Below are positions 41,368-51,400 of a stretch of 64,000 bases of DNA, piece by piece. This DNA comes from Thiocapsa roseilacustris. GTDB lineage: Bacteria > Pseudomonadota > Gammaproteobacteria > Chromatiales > Chromatiaceae. The notes under the pieces were generated by a model. It worked only from the letters and a program-made list of their open reading frames with translations, searched no databases and was not told the origin of the DNA. Numbering within the stretch: position 1 is the first letter of the stretch; each line of letters begins with the position of its first letter. A program made the position numbers and the translations under genes. Where the stretch lies: assembly GCF_041903755.1 (NCBI RefSeq), contig NZ_JBBWVE010000019.1, positions 62,001 to 126,000 on the forward strand, written 5' to 3'.

Positions 41368-41994
41368 ATGAACTTGTTCAGTACCAGCTTCAACGAGGGC
41401 GAGGCGATTCCCGCCCGCTATGCGTTTGCCCGGATCGCGCCGGAGACGCACATCGCCCTGTCCGACAACCTCAATCCCCATCTGGCCTGGACCGATGCCC
41501 CGGCGCAGACGGGTTCCTTTGTGCTGATCTGTCATGATCCCGACGTCCCGAGTCGGGGCGACGACGTCAATCAAGAGGACCGTTCGGTTCCGATGTCATT
41601 GCCTCGGGTCGATTTCTTCCATTGGACCCTGCTGGATATCCCGGCCGGCACCACCGAGATCGCGGAGGGCCGTCACGCCCGGGGCGTGACCCCGCGGGGT
41701 AAGTCCGGACCGGCCGCGCCAGACGGGCTGCGCCATGGCCTGAACGACTACACGGGGTGGTTCGCTGCCGATGCGGAGATGGTCGGCGCCTACTTCGGTT
41801 ACGATGGTCCCTGTCCGCCATGGAACGACGAGCGGCTTCACCACTACGTGATCACCCTGTACGCCCTTGATGTGCCGGCCTTGGAGGTCACCGGCGACCT
41901 CGACGGCAACAGCGTGCGCCGGGCGCTGCAGGGGCATATTTTGGCCACGGCCACCCTGAGCGGCACCTACAGTTTGAACCCGTCCGTCTGCTGA
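41368..41994 (+). CDS. YbhB/YbcL-type PEBP-family protein
   Basis: This 208-residue protein belongs to the phosphatidylethanolamine-binding/Raf-kinase-inhibitor-like family. DNLNPHLAWTDAPAQTGSFV, LICHDPDVPSRG (the D-P-D anion-pocket motif), FFHWTLLDIPAGTTEIAEG and GPCPPWNDERLHHYVITLYA (the GPCPP motif) are visible. Bacterial members are cytoplasmic or periplasmic with no settled function; this one lacks a signal peptide. ATG at 41368 follows GAGAGGA. It is the first intact gene after the graveyard region. Confidence 0.9.
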   Translation: MNLFSTSFNEGEAIPARYAFARIAPETHIALSDNLNPHLAWTDAPAQTGSFVLICHDPDVPSRGDDVNQEDRSVPMSLPRVDFFHWTLLDIPAGTTEIAEGRHARGVTPRGKSGPAAPDGLRHGLNDYTGWFAADAEMVGAYFGYDGPCPPWNDERLHHYVITLYALDVPALEVTGDLDGNSVRRALQGHILATATLSGTYSLNPSVC

Positions 41995-42280
41995 GGGTCG
42001 CGCTTCGCGCTGGCGTCGCGCGCCGCTGGGGTGAGGTGCCCGTGCTTCCCGGTGTCTCGGACGACCGCCGATGGGTCAACCATGCGGCGGTCATCCTCTT
42101 ACACCATCGCCATCGTATGCAAGCCAACGGATCGAGTCCGCCCACGCCGTTGTGTAAGAGCATGGTCGACGGGGCGCCAACGAGCTTTGCCGACCTGCCG
42201 TGCCGACATCCGACGGGAATGATCCGATGCGCGCGATCTGCGATCATACCCCCGAAGCCCCGCATCACCGACGTCACGCC

Positions 42281-43105
42281 ATGCACACACCTCGCCCCCA
42301 TCCGTTGCGCTCGCTCCTCTTCCCGGTCCTGCTCTCGGCCGCCTTGCTCGGTGGCGGGTGCGAGGAGTCCCCCACGGGACGCAAGCAGGTCACGTTGGTG
42401 CCTGAGGCGCAGATGACCGCGCTCGGTGAACGCAGCTTCGAGGATCTACTGCGGACCCTGCCGCTGAACGACGACCCTCGTGTGCGTGCCTACGTCGGCT
42501 GCGTCGCCGAGGCGTTGGTGGACGCCCTGCCGCAGCCACACGGGCGTTGGTCGATCGCCGTCTTCGACGACCCCACGCCCAATGCCTTCGCGCTGCCCGG
42601 AGGGAAGATCGGCGTGCATATCGGCATGCTGAGTGTCGCCCGCACGCCCGACCAGCTCGCCGCCGTCATCGCCCATGAGATCGCGCATGTGCTGGCGGCC
42701 CACTCCAACGAGCGCTTGACCCAGGAGCTCGCGGTCCAGGGCGGGCTGATGCTGGTGGATCTGTTCGCCGAGGAGCCGGGGAGTCTCCAGCACGAGGTGC
42801 TGCGCCAGGCGCTGGGCATCGGCGCCGAGTATGGCCTGCTGTTGCCCTACAGCCGAACCCACGAGCGCGAGGCCGATCGCATCGGCCGCGATCTGATGGC
42901 CGGGGCCGGCTTCGATCCCCGAGCCAGCGTCACGCTCTGGCGGAACATGGCCGCCGCCGGCGGGGGCCAGCCGCCGGCCTTCCTCTCCACCCATCCATCC
43001 CACGACAATCGTATGGAGGAGCTGGCCGAGGGCATGGAGGAGGCCGTCGAGATCTACCGCCAAGCCCGTGCCGCCGGGCGTCAGCCCAGGTGCACGCCGC
43101 CGTGA
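42281..43105 (+). CDS. M48-family zinc metalloprotease lipoprotein
   Basis: This 274-residue peptidase resembles LoiP/YcaL-type outer-membrane proteases. The lipoprotein signal ends at LLGGGC (lipidated cysteine about 24), followed by TGRKQVTLVPEAQMTALGER, typical of the family. The zinc site VIAHEIAHVLAAHSNER (HExxH) is intact, and the third ligand lies in THEREADRIGRDLMAGAGFD. STHPSHDNRMEEL is the conserved substrate-binding end. It probably trims or degrades misfolded envelope proteins. ATG at 42281 gives a proper signal peptide. Confidence 0.92.
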   Translation: MHTPRPHPLRSLLFPVLLSAALLGGGCEESPTGRKQVTLVPEAQMTALGERSFEDLLRTLPLNDDPRVRAYVGCVAEALVDALPQPHGRWSIAVFDDPTPNAFALPGGKIGVHIGMLSVARTPDQLAAVIAHEIAHVLAAHSNERLTQELAVQGGLMLVDLFAEEPGSLQHEVLRQALGIGAEYGLLLPYSRTHEREADRIGRDLMAGAGFDPRASVTLWRNMAAAGGGQPPAFLSTHPSHDNRMEELAEGMEEAVEIYRQARAAGRQPRCTPP

Positions 43106-43268
43106 GGCGGACGTCGGAGACCTCGATGCCGACCCGGGCGAGCTCCGACCCCATTCTCTTGATGCCGGTTGCCCTGTCTGCATCGCGGCCGAGCAAAACG
43201 GCGGGCACTGAGACCCGCGCAACCCCGGTACCGGCGATGCCGGCGCCAGGGTTTCGGCTCGCACCGTC

Positions 43269-44141
43269 TCAGTCCAGCCCTGTCGCCACCGGTCGCTCGG
43301 GTGACCGGATCCATTCACTCCAAGATCCTGCATAGAGTCGCGAGCCATGGAGTCCGGCGAGCTCCATCGCCAAGAGGTTGTGGCAGGCATTCACACCCGA
43401 GCCGCAGCTGTGGACGACGGATGACGCGGGAGCCTGGCCGATCGCTCGGGTGAAGCGTTCGCGCAGACGCTCCGCGGTGAGGAACCGGCCGTCCGCCCCC
43501 AGGTTGTCCGTCAGCGGCAGATTGAGCGCGCTGGGGATGTGGCCCGCTATCGGATCGATGGGCTCGTGGTCACCACGAAAGCGCTCGGGGGCGCGTGCGT
43601 CGATGAGGACCAGCCGGTCCGCGGTCAGATCGGCGGCGAGCGCGTCGGTGGTGATCCATCGGGTGTCGTCGGGTCTTGCGGTCAGCTCAACTTCCTCATG
43701 ACGAGGGACCTCGTGCGTCAGCGCGCCGCCCGCGGCGATCCAGGCTTGGAGCCCTCCGTCGAGCAGGGCGACGCTGTCGTGCCCGATCCAACGCAGCAGC
43801 CACCACAGCCTGACCGCGAATCCGCCGCCCGCATCGTCGTAGACGACCACGCGAGTCCACGTCGAGACGCCGCAGTCGCCGAGCCAGGCGGCGAGGCGCG
43901 CTGGATCGGGCAAGGGATGGCGTCCGGTCTTCGGACCGATCGGGGAGGACAGGTGCGCGTCGAGATCGGCGTAAGCGGCCCCCGGAAGATGGCCCTCCGC
44001 ATAGGCTCGACGTCCCGCTTCCGGGTCGGCCAGCGAGAAGCGACAGTCAAACAGACGCAGGTCCGGGTCTTCGAGCCCGGCGAGCAAGCTCTGCGCGTCG
44101 ACGAGGTTATTGCGGACGTGGTTTTTCTGGGCGCCGTTCAA
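43269..44141 (-). CDS. sseA: Thiosulfate/3-mercaptopyruvate sulfurtransferase (SseA-like)
   Basis: This 290-residue protein has two rhodanese domains. The first shows LRLFDCRFSLADPEAGRRAY and HLPGAAYADLDAHLS. The catalytic loop in the second domain is VVHSCGSGVNACHNLLAMEL, with the active cysteine in CGSGVNAC, the mercaptopyruvate-type loop. It moves sulfane sulfur to acceptors and could serve sulfur metabolism or detoxification. No ATG fits. A TTG at 44141 overlaps the upstream gene's TGA (TTGA), with GAGGC in front, and is the best start. It is co-transcribed with the homocysteine methyltransferase gene. Confidence 0.88.
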   Translation of the reverse strand: MNGAQKNHVRNNLVDAQSLLAGLEDPDLRLFDCRFSLADPEAGRRAYAEGHLPGAAYADLDAHLSSPIGPKTGRHPLPDPARLAAWLGDCGVSTWTRVVVYDDAGGGFAVRLWWLLRWIGHDSVALLDGGLQAWIAAGGALTHEVPRHEEVELTARPDDTRWITTDALAADLTADRLVLIDARAPERFRGDHEPIDPIAGHIPSALNLPLTDNLGADGRFLTAERLRERFTRAIGQAPASSVVHSCGSGVNACHNLLAMELAGLHGSRLYAGSWSEWIRSPERPVATGLD

Positions 44142-45190
44142 GCGTTGAATGCCTCGAGCCCGGACAAACGCATCCGGTGATTTCCTTCGACCGGGCGGCG
44201 CGGTGTCTTCCCGTACACGGCATGCGCGATGGCGCGGATATGATCGGGCGTGCTCCCGCAGCAGCCGCCGATGATGTTGAGGAACCCCGACTGCGCCCAC
44301 TCTTGGATCTGCTCGGCCATCTGATCGGGCGTCATGTCGTAACCGCCCATCTCGTTGGGCAACCCGGCGTTCGGATGAAAGGTGGTGAAGGACTCGGCGA
44401 CGCGTGCCATATCCTCGACGTGCGGTCTGAGGAGGTCCGGGCCCAAGGCGCAGTTGAGCCCGATGGCGAAGGGCTTGACGTGGCGAAGGCTGTTGTAAAA
44501 GGCCTCGACGGTCTGGCCGGAGAGGGTCCGCCCGGAGGCGTCCGTAATCGTGCCAGAGATCATCACCGGCAGGATAACGCCATCTTCCTCGAAGACCTGA
44601 TCGACCGCGAACGCGGCGGCCTTGGCGTTGAGCGTGTCGAAGATGGTCTCGATCAGGATGATGTCGACATCCGCGGCGATGAGCGCTCGGGTCGTCTCGG
44701 CATAGACCTCGACGAGCTCGTCGAAGTGGGTGTTGCGGGCGCCTGGGTCGTTGACGTCCGGCGAGATGCTGGCGGTCTTGCTGGTCGGGCCTAAGACACC
44801 GGCAACGAACCGCGGCTTGTCCGGGGTCTTGAGGGTCCAGGCGTCGGCCACCTCGCGCGCCAGTCGCGCCGCGGCGGTGACGATCTCTGCGGTATAGTCC
44901 TGCAGACCATAGTCGGCCTGGGAGAGACGATTGCCGTTGAAGGTGTTGGTCTCCAAGATGTCGGCGCCGGCCTCCAGATACTCCTCGTGGATCGCGCGAA
45001 TCACCTCGGGCTTGGTCAGCGACAGCAGATCGTTGTTGCCCTTGAGGTCCGAGGGCCAATCCTTGAACTGCTCGCCGCGATAGTCGGCCTCTTCGAGTCG
45101 ACAGCGTTGGATCATGGTCCCCATGGCGCCGTCCAGGATGAGGATGCGTCGGTTCGCGAGGTCGGTGAGTCGGGTGCGTGAGTCTGGCAT
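44138..45190 (-). CDS. Homocysteine S-methyltransferase domain of MetH, stand-alone
   Basis: This 350-residue protein equals the first domain of cobalamin-dependent methionine synthase: RILILDGAMGTMIQRCRLEE, YLEAGADILETNTFNGNR, the zinc cysteine in AIGLNCALGPDLLRPH and the pair in NIIGGCCGSTPDHIRAI. It ends at MRLSGLEAFNA, exactly where full MetH continues into the folate domain. Methyl transfer needs the folate, cobalamin and activation domains, which are not here. They may be encoded elsewhere as a separate gene, or the enzyme may use another methyl donor. ATG at 45190 gives the normal MetH start. The sulfurtransferase gene overlaps its stop. Confidence 0.88.
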   Translation of the reverse strand: MPDSRTRLTDLANRRILILDGAMGTMIQRCRLEEADYRGEQFKDWPSDLKGNNDLLSLTKPEVIRAIHEEYLEAGADILETNTFNGNRLSQADYGLQDYTAEIVTAAARLAREVADAWTLKTPDKPRFVAGVLGPTSKTASISPDVNDPGARNTHFDELVEVYAETTRALIAADVDIILIETIFDTLNAKAAAFAVDQVFEEDGVILPVMISGTITDASGRTLSGQTVEAFYNSLRHVKPFAIGLNCALGPDLLRPHVEDMARVAESFTTFHPNAGLPNEMGGYDMTPDQMAEQIQEWAQSGFLNIIGGCCGSTPDHIRAIAHAVYGKTPRRPVEGNHRMRLSGLEAFNA

Positions 45191-45262
45191 GATGGCAATG
45201 ATTCGAGAATCGATGAAGATGGCGTTCGAGTATAGCGGGTCATTCCGAACGCTCGCGAGCCG

Positions 45263-45742
45263 ATGCGCGTCCGTCTGATCGCGGTCGGACGGCGAATGCC
45301 CGCCTGGGTGGAGTCCGGTTATGCCGAATATGCCAAGCGTTTGCCCTCCGAGTGTGGGCTCTCCGTGGTCGAGATCGAGCCGGGCCAGCGCGGCAAGGGC
45401 CGCGGAGCGGAGCGAGCCCGCGCGGAGGAAGGCACCCGCATGTTGAAGGCGATTCCGAAAGGCGCGCGGGTCGTGGCGCTCGACGGGGCGGGCGAGTCCT
45501 GGAGCACCGAGGCCCTGGCCGAGCAGTTGCGGACCTGGCTGGGCGGCGGTCGCGATCTGGCCTTGCTGGTCGGCGGCCCGGACGGCTTGGCCGAGCCCTG
45601 CTTGGCGCGGGCCGATCAGCGATGGTCCCTGTCCCGGCTGACCTTTCCGCACCCGCTGGTGCGGGTCATCGTCGCCGAGCAGCTGTATCGCGCCTGGACG
45701 CTGGTGCAGGGGCATCCGTACCATCGCGGCGGCGGAGAGTGA
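45263..45742 (+). CDS. rlmH: 23S rRNA pseudouridine-1915 N3-methyltransferase RlmH
   Basis: This 159-residue SPOUT-family methyltransferase acts on helix 69 of 23S rRNA. MRVRLIAVGRRMPAWVESGY is the typical start. LALLVGGPDGLAEPC and LSRLTFPHPLVRVIVAEQLY form the trefoil-knot S-adenosylmethionine site, and WTLVQGHPYHRGGGE is the conserved end. ATG at 45263 is clear, and length is normal. The gene precedes maf as in many gammaproteobacteria, but a 490-base repeat-filled gap separates them here. Confidence 0.96.
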   Translation: MRVRLIAVGRRMPAWVESGYAEYAKRLPSECGLSVVEIEPGQRGKGRGAERARAEEGTRMLKAIPKGARVVALDGAGESWSTEALAEQLRTWLGGGRDLALLVGGPDGLAEPCLARADQRWSLSRLTFPHPLVRVIVAEQLYRAWTLVQGHPYHRGGGE

Positions 45743-45809
45743 CGCTGTGAGGTGTCAGCTGTCACCTCCTCCAGCCCCCAGCCATGAGCGGTGAGCACAC
45801 ATCATCTTA

Positions 45810-45942
45810 GGCGAATTTCGGAAACCTTCCTGCCAAGGGCGTAGGTTGTGCCGAGCCGTGCGAGGCACAACCAACCGTAGGCGCAAGTTGTGCTTCCTAT
45901 CGTCAGCACAACCTACGGGTATGGAAGTTTGCAGAAATCGCC
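45810..45942 (+). repeat. 133-bp MITE-like element, complete copy
   Basis: The ends GGCGAATTTCGGAAACCTTC and GGAAGTTTGCAGAAATCGCC form imperfect terminal inverted repeats. An inner GTAGGTTGTGC / GCACAACCTAC pair makes a second hairpin. The same 133-bp unit occurs at 61977-62109 with few differences. It encodes nothing. Its size, ends and copy number suggest a non-autonomous mobile element. Confidence 0.8.
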
Positions 45943-46008
45943 GAAGTGCTAAGGTGAATTCCGAAGACAGATACCAAGCCGCACACAGGTCCGAGATGCC
46001 GGCGGTGT

Positions 46009-46039
46009 GTTGGGCACGCTGCGCTTTGCCCAACCTACG
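46009..46039. repeat. GTTGGGC / GCCCAAC palindromic repeat
   Basis: GTTGGGC (46009-46015) and GCCCAAC (46028-46034) flank ACGCTGCGCTTT and are followed by CTACGG. This 'GTAGGTTGGGC' repeat class is widespread in proteobacterial intergenic DNA. Confidence 0.65.
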
Positions 46040-46068
46040 GGGATCACCATCCCCGGAAACCGCCTAAA

Positions 46069-46198
46069 AGCTGATAGCTGATAGCTGATAGCTGATAGCT
46101 GATAGTTGATAGCTGATAGCTGATAGCTGATAGCTGATAGCTGACAGCTGACAGCTGACAGCTGACCGCTGATAGCTGATAGCTGATAGCTGACAGCA
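46069..46198. repeat. Tandem array of about 18 AGCTGAT units
   Basis: A 7-bp unit (AGCTGAT, with AGCTGAC, AGTTGAT and CGCTGAT variants) is repeated without gaps for about 130 bases. The array ends 34 bases before the maf ATG, so copy number could influence the maf promoter region. Confidence 0.85.
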
Positions 46199-46231
46199 GG
46201 ATGCCCACCGCAAACTTTGGACTCAAGAACC

Positions 46232-46861
46232 ATGCCCCAACCCCGGGCCGCCATTGGAACCGATCACCACCTCTATCTTGCCTCGCGCTCGCCGCGGCGG
46301 CTCGCGCTCTTGGAGCAGATCGGTGTGCGTGTGGCCCTCGTCGCGGCCGAGACGGACGAGACGCGGCGGTCGGGCGAGTCGCCCGAGACCTATGTTCGGC
46401 GTGTCGCTTTGGAGAAGGCTTGGGCCGGTCGAGCCGCAGTACCCGAGGACGAACGGCGGCCGGTGCTGGCGGCGGATACGGCCGTCGTCCTCGGAGACGT
46501 GACACTCGGGAAGCCCGCGGACCGGGCGTCCGCCGCGCGTATGCTTAACGCCCTGTCCGGGCGCTCGCATCGGGTCCTGACCGCGGTGGCCCTGATCGCC
46601 AACCAGCGCGAGCTGACCGATCTAAGCGACAGCTTGGTGACCTTTCGCGCTTTGCAGGAGTCCGAGATCCTGAGCTATTGGGAAACCGGGGAGCCGTGCG
46701 ATAAGGCCGGTGCTTATGCCATTCAGGGCATCGGCGCGCTCTTTATCACGAATCTGCAAGGCAGTTATTCGGGCGTGATGGGACTGCCGCTGTTCGAGAC
46801 GGGGCGACTGCTCGCTTCGGCGGGGATCGAGGTGATCGGGCCGGCGTCGGGCGGATGTTGA
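46232..46861 (+). CDS. maf: Maf-family nucleotide pyrophosphatase (YhdE-like)
   Basis: This 209-residue protein hydrolyses non-canonical or modified nucleoside triphosphates (dTTP/UTP type in the YhdE branch). LYLASRSPRRLALLEQIGVR is the S-x-S-P-R-R motif, ESPETYVRRVALEKA follows, and VLAADTAVVLGDVTLGKPAD supplies the catalytic aspartate. GEPCDKAGAYAIQG and GSYSGVMGLPLFET close the domain. ATG at 46232 (MPQPRAAIG) was chosen; an in-frame TTG lies five codons upstream. The order maf-rng-yhdP-tldD is the conserved gammaproteobacterial order. Confidence 0.94.
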   Translation: MPQPRAAIGTDHHLYLASRSPRRLALLEQIGVRVALVAAETDETRRSGESPETYVRRVALEKAWAGRAAVPEDERRPVLAADTAVVLGDVTLGKPADRASAARMLNALSGRSHRVLTAVALIANQRELTDLSDSLVTFRALQESEILSYWETGEPCDKAGAYAIQGIGALFITNLQGSYSGVMGLPLFETGRLLASAGIEVIGPASGGC

Positions 46862-46966
46862 GCGCCGCCTCGCGACGCGTCTGTAAAGCAATCGCCGCCT
46901 GTCTTTCCGGGACGAACGCAGGTAGGCTCAGAACGATATCAACACAGGCCAACGAGCGATGTTCCC

Positions 46967-48421
<1,455 letters not shown>

Positions 48422-48443
48422 GGTCCGCCCTCGACCGTACGGC

Positions 48444-51400
48444 ATGTCTGTCCCGCACACCCGCACAATCCGCTTCATGCGACGTCTCGTCTCGGTCGCC
48501 GTCGTGCTCGCAACGACGGGGTTGGTGTTGGTCGCACTCGCTGTTACGGCTGCTCGCTTTGCGCTCCCGCTGACCGATGCCGACAACCGCTGGGTCGCCG
48601 ACATGCTCGGCGAGCGGCTTGGTTACCGGGTTCGCCTGGGCTCGGCCTCGCTGCATCTCGACTGGCGCGGCCCGCGTCTCGTCGTGCGTGACCTGCGAAT
48701 GTCCGATCCCGATCCCGATCCCGATCCCGATCTCGGCCCGAACCCCGGCCCGAATCCCGAACGCACCAAGGACGTCCTTGCGCTCGATGCGTTCGAGATC
48801 GCGATCGATCCGCTGGCGTCTGTGCGGGCGGGTGTGCCGAAGATCACGGCGCTGACCTTGGTCGGATCGCGACTTGCGGTGCGTATCGACGCGCAGGGTC
48901 GTCTCCAGCTCGATGGCTTGGAGGCGCTGAGCGGGCGCGACCCGAGGGCGCTCGAGTTTCTGCTCACGCAGGCCCGTGTCGAGCTGGTGGTGGGCGAGAT
49001 CCTGATGCGCGACGATCGACCGGCCCCCTCACGCGCCGGGTTGCGTCTGACGGACCTGCACCTGCGCCTTCTCAACGATGGTGACCACCACACCTTGGCC
49101 GCAACCGCGGCCCTTCACCCGATCGGTCATGCAACGGCATCGACGCGCCGGGTTCCCGGACCGAACCGTCTGAGCCTGATCGCCGATCTGGACGGCCCGG
49201 CGACCGATCCGGCCTCTTGGAGCGGCCGCGTTTACGCCGGTCTGGATGCCGGCGATCTCGACGAGATCCTCCGCGGCAACGGGTTTTCGGCGGTCTCCGT
49301 GCGCAGCGGTCGCGTCTTGCTCGAGAGTTGGTCGCGGATCGGCGCCGGGCGTCTGGAGGATTCCGTGGTCCGGGTCGATCTGAACGGCCTACGGTTGGGA
49401 CCTGCCCAAGGAGCGAGCAGCCCGTCGAACCTAGGGTCGGCCGAGCCTCTGAAGGTCGCGCACTTTGGCGCGATCGCCCGGGTCAGGCCGCGCGCGGAGG
49501 GCTGGCATCTGCAGATTGGGGACCTCGCCTGGCGCATCGCCGAAGCCGATCTTCCCGGTCTCGACCTGGATCTGCGCTTGACCTCCGAGGGGCGGCCGGA
49601 GCGCCTGCGGGTGACGAGCGATCCACTCGACCTAGCCGCCGTGACCTCGGTGCTCTCCGCCTCCCCTTGGCCCTTGCCCGAGTTGCTCGCCGGACTGATC
49701 GCGGCCAAGCCGCGCGGACGTGTCGAGGATCCGATCGTGCAGGTCGATTGGGTTGCGGGACAGCCGACGCGTTGGGCGGTCGGCGTCGACGGGGACGGGC
49801 TCGGCTGGGATCGCACGGGAGCCCTTCCGGGCGTCGACGGACTCGCCGTGCGGCTGCGTGCCGACCGCGAGGGGGGTGAGGCCCGCGTGGGCTCGGTCGG
49901 GCTCGTGCTGGATCTGCGTCCGCTCTTCAGCGAGCTGCTCGCGCTCGACCGGCTGTCGACGCGGCTCGACTGGCGGATCGACGCGACCGGCGCGGTTCGG
50001 ATCTCGGCGCGTAACCTGACGTTCGAGAATGCGGATCTGGCCGGCCGGGCTAGGCTCGCGCTGGATCTTCCGGCGGACGGTTCGAGCCCCCTGATGGATC
50101 TGCGCGCCAGCTTCCACGACGGCGACGGCTCGCGCGTTCGACCCTATCTCCCGGTCGGCATCATGCACCGGGATCTGGTGCGCTGGCTGGAGCGCGCCAT
50201 CGTCTCCGGCCGGGTCCCGCAGGCCGATCTGATCTTCCGAGGTCCGCTCGCAGCCTATCCTTTCCGCGGGCATGAGGGGCGGTTCGAGCTGCTGCTCGAG
50301 CTCGAGGATACGGTCCTCGATTATCTCCCAGAATGGCCCGAGATCCGGGAGGCGGACGGTCGGCTTCGCTTCCTCGATCAGTCGCTGAGCATCGAGCTCG
50401 ACCGCGGCCGTATCCTCGACAGTCGACTCGTGCGGGCGTTCGGGGAGATCCCGGAGCTCTGGGGAGCGCAGGGCATGACGATCGTCGGCGAAACCGAGGG
50501 GCCCTTCTCCGACGGTCTGCGCACCCTGACCGAGACCCCCTTGGCGAAGGACCTGGGACGGCTTGCCGGGAGCCTGGAGGTGACCGGGGACACGCGGCTG
50601 CGGCTCGAGATCGATCTGCCCTTCACCAAACGCAGGCAGCTGGGCGTCGCGGGTCGTTTGTCCTGGCCGAAGCCGGCAACCTTGGCGATTCGCGGTACCC
50701 CGGTCACGCTTTCACGCCTCGGCGGCGAGGTGACCTTCACCGAGAAGAGCATTGCGGCGCAGGCGGTCGAGGCGACGCTCTGGGACCGTCCGCTGAGCCT
50801 TTCGATCGCCACCCTGAACCCAGGTGTCGCGGACGCCTCGGCCACGCTGATCAAGGCGCAGGCAAGCACCCCGGTCACTGAGCTCGGTCGGCGCTTTCCG
50901 AGCCCGGCCTGGGGGCTCCTGAGCGGCGAGATCGATTGGGATCTCGACGTGACCATCCGCAATCGCGACGTCCGTGCGGCGGCGCTACCGCTTGACTATC
51001 GCCTGGCTTCGCGTCTGAACGGACTTGCGGTCGACCTGCCGGCTCCCCTGGGCAAGCGCGCCTCGGCGACGCGTGATCTCGAGCTCGTCGGTGCGCTGGT
51101 GCCCGGGAGCTCTCTGCGTGTCGCCGGTCGTCTCGGCGAGGTCGCCGGGGATCTGAGGCTTGGGCTGGGTGTCTCGCCCGCACCCGCGATGCGTGCCCAT
51201 GTGCGTCTCGGGGGCGAGTCCGCGCCGTCGCCCGAGGGCGCAGGGGTGTTCCTGGACGGGCGCTTGGCCGATCTCGACCTAGTCGCCTGGCTGGGGCGCC
51301 TGGACGCGCTCTCGACCGGCAAACAGCCTGGCGAGTCGCCCCGCGCGCCCGGCGTCGACGCCTGGTTGCGCGGTGTCGATCTAAGGCTCGATCGGCTTGC

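Larger units (their letters stand above)
45743..46231. other. Repeat-filled gap between rlmH and maf
   Basis: Nearly 490 bases without a gene. It holds a complete 133-bp MITE-like element (45810-45942), a GTTGGGC/GCCCAAC palindromic repeat (46009-46039) and a 7-bp tandem array (46069-46198). The maf promoter, if separate, must lie in or beyond the array. Confidence 0.8.

Noticed and set aside
42096..42160. CTCTTACAC / GTGTAAGAG inverted repeat before the M48 protease gene, as an insertion-sequence relic
   Set aside because: Only 9-bp arms, no transposase fragment and no second copy seen.
46069..46198. CRISPR array
   Set aside because: The unit is a 7-bp tandem repeat with no spacers and no cas genes are nearby.
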